From Acidobacteriota bacterium (GTDB lineage Bacteria; Acidobacteriota; Thermoanaerobaculia; Multivoradales; SZUA-115), in assembly GCA_003231035.1 (NCBI GenBank), contig QIHU01000166.1, positions 1 to 7,627 on the forward strand: a stretch of 7,627 nucleotides of DNA. Reading direction: 5' to 3'. Below are positions 6,886-7,627 of the stretch, in pieces. Both the position numbers and the translations under genes were made by a program. The notes beneath the pieces were generated by a model. That model ran no database searches. It was given only the letters and a program-made list of their open reading frames with translations, and was not told where the DNA came from. The first letter of the stretch is position 1. The number at the start of each line of letters is the position of its first letter.

Positions 6886-7212
6886 CTATAGAAGATCGGC
6901 GAGAGCTTCCGCGTTGAACCCAACCAGCAAGGTCTTGCCGCGGCGTACCAGCGGGGCACGGATTTTTCCGCTTCTGCCTTGGAGATCCTCGGGGACTGTC
7001 TCTCTCGCCGTTTGTTCGACGATCTTACGGCCCTTGGCGATGCGCACCGTTTCGACCTGAGTGAGCAACTCGATGACTTCCTCTCGGTTGAACGGGAGCT
7101 TGCGCGAGTTGCGCTCCTCGCCAATCTCAGCGGATCTCTCGTGGAGCACCGCACGGGTGCGCGTACAACTGGTTCACGAGGGACGCATGTAAAACAGGTC
7201 GACCTGGGCCAT
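6886..7212 (-). CDS. Putative selenocysteine-containing ArsC/Spx-like thioredoxin-fold protein (TGA codon read through)
   Basis: Translated from ATG at 7212 with the TGA at 7174-7176 read as selenocysteine (U), the product has 108 residues. It starts MAQVDLFYMRPSUTSCTRTR. U13 falls on the first cysteine of the PSCTSC redox motif known from Spx and ArsC-like proteins; C16 is the second. Downstream parts also fit that family: EERN (32-35), REEVIELL (43-50), KIRAPLVRRGKTLLVGFN (83-100) with the cis-proline RAP loop, and AEALADLL at the end. Length is normal for the family (about 110-120). The 12 residues before the TGA supply the first beta strand of the fold and are preceded by AGGAG 8 bases upstream of the ATG, so they are probably translated. 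A hairpin fitting the bacterial SECIS pattern follows the TGA. Family members reduce arsenate or other oxidised thiols, or bind RNA polymerase; the precise role here is unknown. A conventional caller would start at GTG 7149 and lose the active site. The alternative is a nonsense mutation or sequencing error. The gene is convergent with the lysine reductase, 5 bases apart. Confidence 0.8.
7141..7166 (-). other. Candidate bacterial SECIS element (selenocysteine insertion hairpin)
   Basis: Reading the minus strand after the TGA, bases 14-18 (GCACC) pair with bases 24-28 (GGTGC), enclosing a 5-base loop CGTGC. The loop carries G at its second position, 20 bases after the TGA, and this G is followed by U. 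Below a C/U mismatch, G12 pairs with C30, and GU at 8-9 can pair with AC at 32-33. The published general pattern for bacterial SECIS elements is a short stem, a loop of 3-14 bases with G in its first two positions, and a TGA-to-G distance of about 16-37 bases; this hairpin meets all three. The core hairpin is 7146-7160. No folding energy was computed. Confidence 0.65.
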
Positions 7213-7342
7213 GGTGCTTTCTCCTGCCGGTGGTACATACACTGAACGGTCGGCAGTTTAGCAGCCGCCCCTGGCGGGAGCGAGCTGTACGACGATGGTA
7301 GATTCTCCGCGTGCTGACCTACCCCTCACCCAAGGTCATGGC
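7213..7342. promoter_or_regulatory. Divergent intergenic region between selenoprotein and phosphoesterase genes
   Basis: About 130 bases separate the two divergent starts, so both promoters are expected here. A perfect 5-base stem with 3-base loop (CCGCC-CCT-GGCGG, 7265-7277) lies near the middle; it has no T-tract and its role is unknown. I see no promoter hexamers good enough to call. If the phosphoesterase starts at ATG 7295 rather than GTG 7343, the region shrinks to about 80 bases. Confidence 0.3.
7221..7225 (-). promoter_or_regulatory. Ribosome binding site for the selenoprotein ATG
   Basis: On the minus strand this reads AGGAG with an 8-base spacer to the ATG at 7212. It supports translation from upstream of the in-frame TGA, which matters for the selenocysteine reading. 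Confidence 0.8.
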
Positions 7343-7627
7343 GTGACCCGAATCGCCGTCTTCGCGGACGTTCATGGCAACATGCCGGCCTTGGCGGCGG
7401 TGTTGATCGACATCGCTGCCCAAGGGGTGGATGAAGTGCTGGTGGGAGGGGATTTAGTGGGACGGGGACCCGAAGGGTCGCAAGTAGTGCAGCGGATCGC
7501 CGCCGCGGGCTGGCCGTGCGTGCGGGGTAACCACGAGGACTACCTGCTCGGCTTTTGTTTTCGGCGCGTTCCGCAAGAGTGGTGGACGCTGCCCGAGTGG
7601 TCGGCGGCGCGCTGGATGTCGGCTCAG
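7343..7627 (+). CDS. Calcineurin-like metallophosphoesterase, N-terminal part (runs off window)
   Basis: The 95 visible residues show the first metallophosphoesterase motifs in order: FADVHGN at 7-13 (metal ligands D9 and H11), GGDLVGRGP at 35-43 (D37), and RGNHEDY at 61-67 (N63 and catalytic H64). The remaining histidine motifs lie beyond the window. The short spacing and the GDLVGRGP form resemble the YfcE/diadenosine-tetraphosphatase-like branch of small cytoplasmic phosphoesterases. Whether the substrate is a nucleotide, a phosphoprotein or something else cannot be told. I chose GTG at 7343 because AAGG lies 7 bases before it and it places the first beta strand (TRIAVFADVHG) at the N-terminus as is usual. 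An in-frame ATG at 7295 would add 16 residues of low-complexity sequence with a poor ribosome site. Confidence 0.88.
   Translation, partial: MTRIAVFADVHGNMPALAAVLIDIAAQGVDEVLVGGDLVGRGPEGSQVVQRIAAAGWPCVRGNHEDYLLGFCFRRVPQEWWTLPEWSAARWMSAQ

Noticed and set aside
7174..7176. The TGA as a simple frameshift or disabling mutation.
   Set aside because: No frame change is needed on either side, a single codon accounts for everything, and it lies on the catalytic position with a SECIS-like hairpin after it. This remains the main alternative.
6861..7238. Minus-strand open frame of 125 codons overlapping the selenoprotein gene in another frame.
   Set aside because: It is Arg/Ser-rich without family resemblance and overlaps the end of the lysine reductase. 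The neighbouring frame has ArsC/Spx-like sequence and a good ribosome site.
6979..7245. Plus-strand open frame of 88 codons opposite the selenoprotein gene.
   Set aside because: It is antisense to the ArsC/Spx-like sequence and shows no motif.
7265..7277. CCGCC-CCT-GGCGG inverted repeat considered as a terminator or operator.
   Set aside because: There is no T-tract, the stem is short, and such stems are frequent in GC-rich DNA; it is mentioned only within the intergenic entry.
1..7627. CRISPR arrays, tRNA or rRNA genes, insertion sequences, attachment sites.
   Set aside because: Nothing resembling repeat-spacer structure, transposase genes, terminal inverted repeats or structural RNA genes was seen.

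Overview
The window is a GC-rich stretch of what looks like a Gram-negative bacterial chromosome. Several products carry signal or anchor segments followed by periplasmic-type domains: a TlpA-like thioredoxin, BatD-like beta-sandwich proteins and a SurA-like chaperone fragment. The phylum cannot be fixed from the sequence. The combination is reminiscent of Acidobacteriota or other deep high-GC Gram-negatives, but that is only an impression.

Positions 1-5518 hold five genes on the minus strand, read from right to left. They are a secreted TlpA-type thioredoxin fused to a BatD-like domain and a membrane anchor (3998-5518), a MoxR AAA+ ATPase (2850-3839), a DUF58/von Willebrand A-like protein (1916-2827), a membrane-anchored TPR plus SurA-like protein without a parvulin domain (870-1886), and a BatD/DUF4381-like membrane protein cut by the window edge (1-866). 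The last four lie 3-29 bases apart and form a clear operon of the MoxR/DUF58/Bat ('aerotolerance') type. BatA/BatB-like VWA membrane proteins would be expected beyond position 1. The TlpA fusion is 158 bases upstream and may be co-transcribed. Together the genes suggest a cell-envelope protein-maturation or stress module: a MoxR chaperone-ATPase with a VWA partner in the cytoplasm, and redox, chaperone and beta-sandwich domains outside the membrane.

Positions 5612-6880 hold, divergently on the plus strand, a stand-alone lysine-ketoglutarate reductase (saccharopine-forming) domain protein with a very strong ribosome binding site and a GTG start.

Positions 6886-7212, convergent with it on the minus strand, hold the most interesting item: a small ArsC/Spx-like thioredoxin-fold gene whose 13th codon is an in-frame TGA, exactly where the first cysteine of the CxxC motif belongs (PS-TGA-TSC). 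A good ribosome binding site precedes the ATG. A hairpin matching the published bacterial SECIS pattern, with a loop G 20 bases after the TGA, follows it. I read this as a selenocysteine-containing protein that conventional gene calling would shorten or call broken.

Positions 7343-7627 hold the start of a calcineurin-like metallophosphoesterase on the plus strand, cut by the window end.
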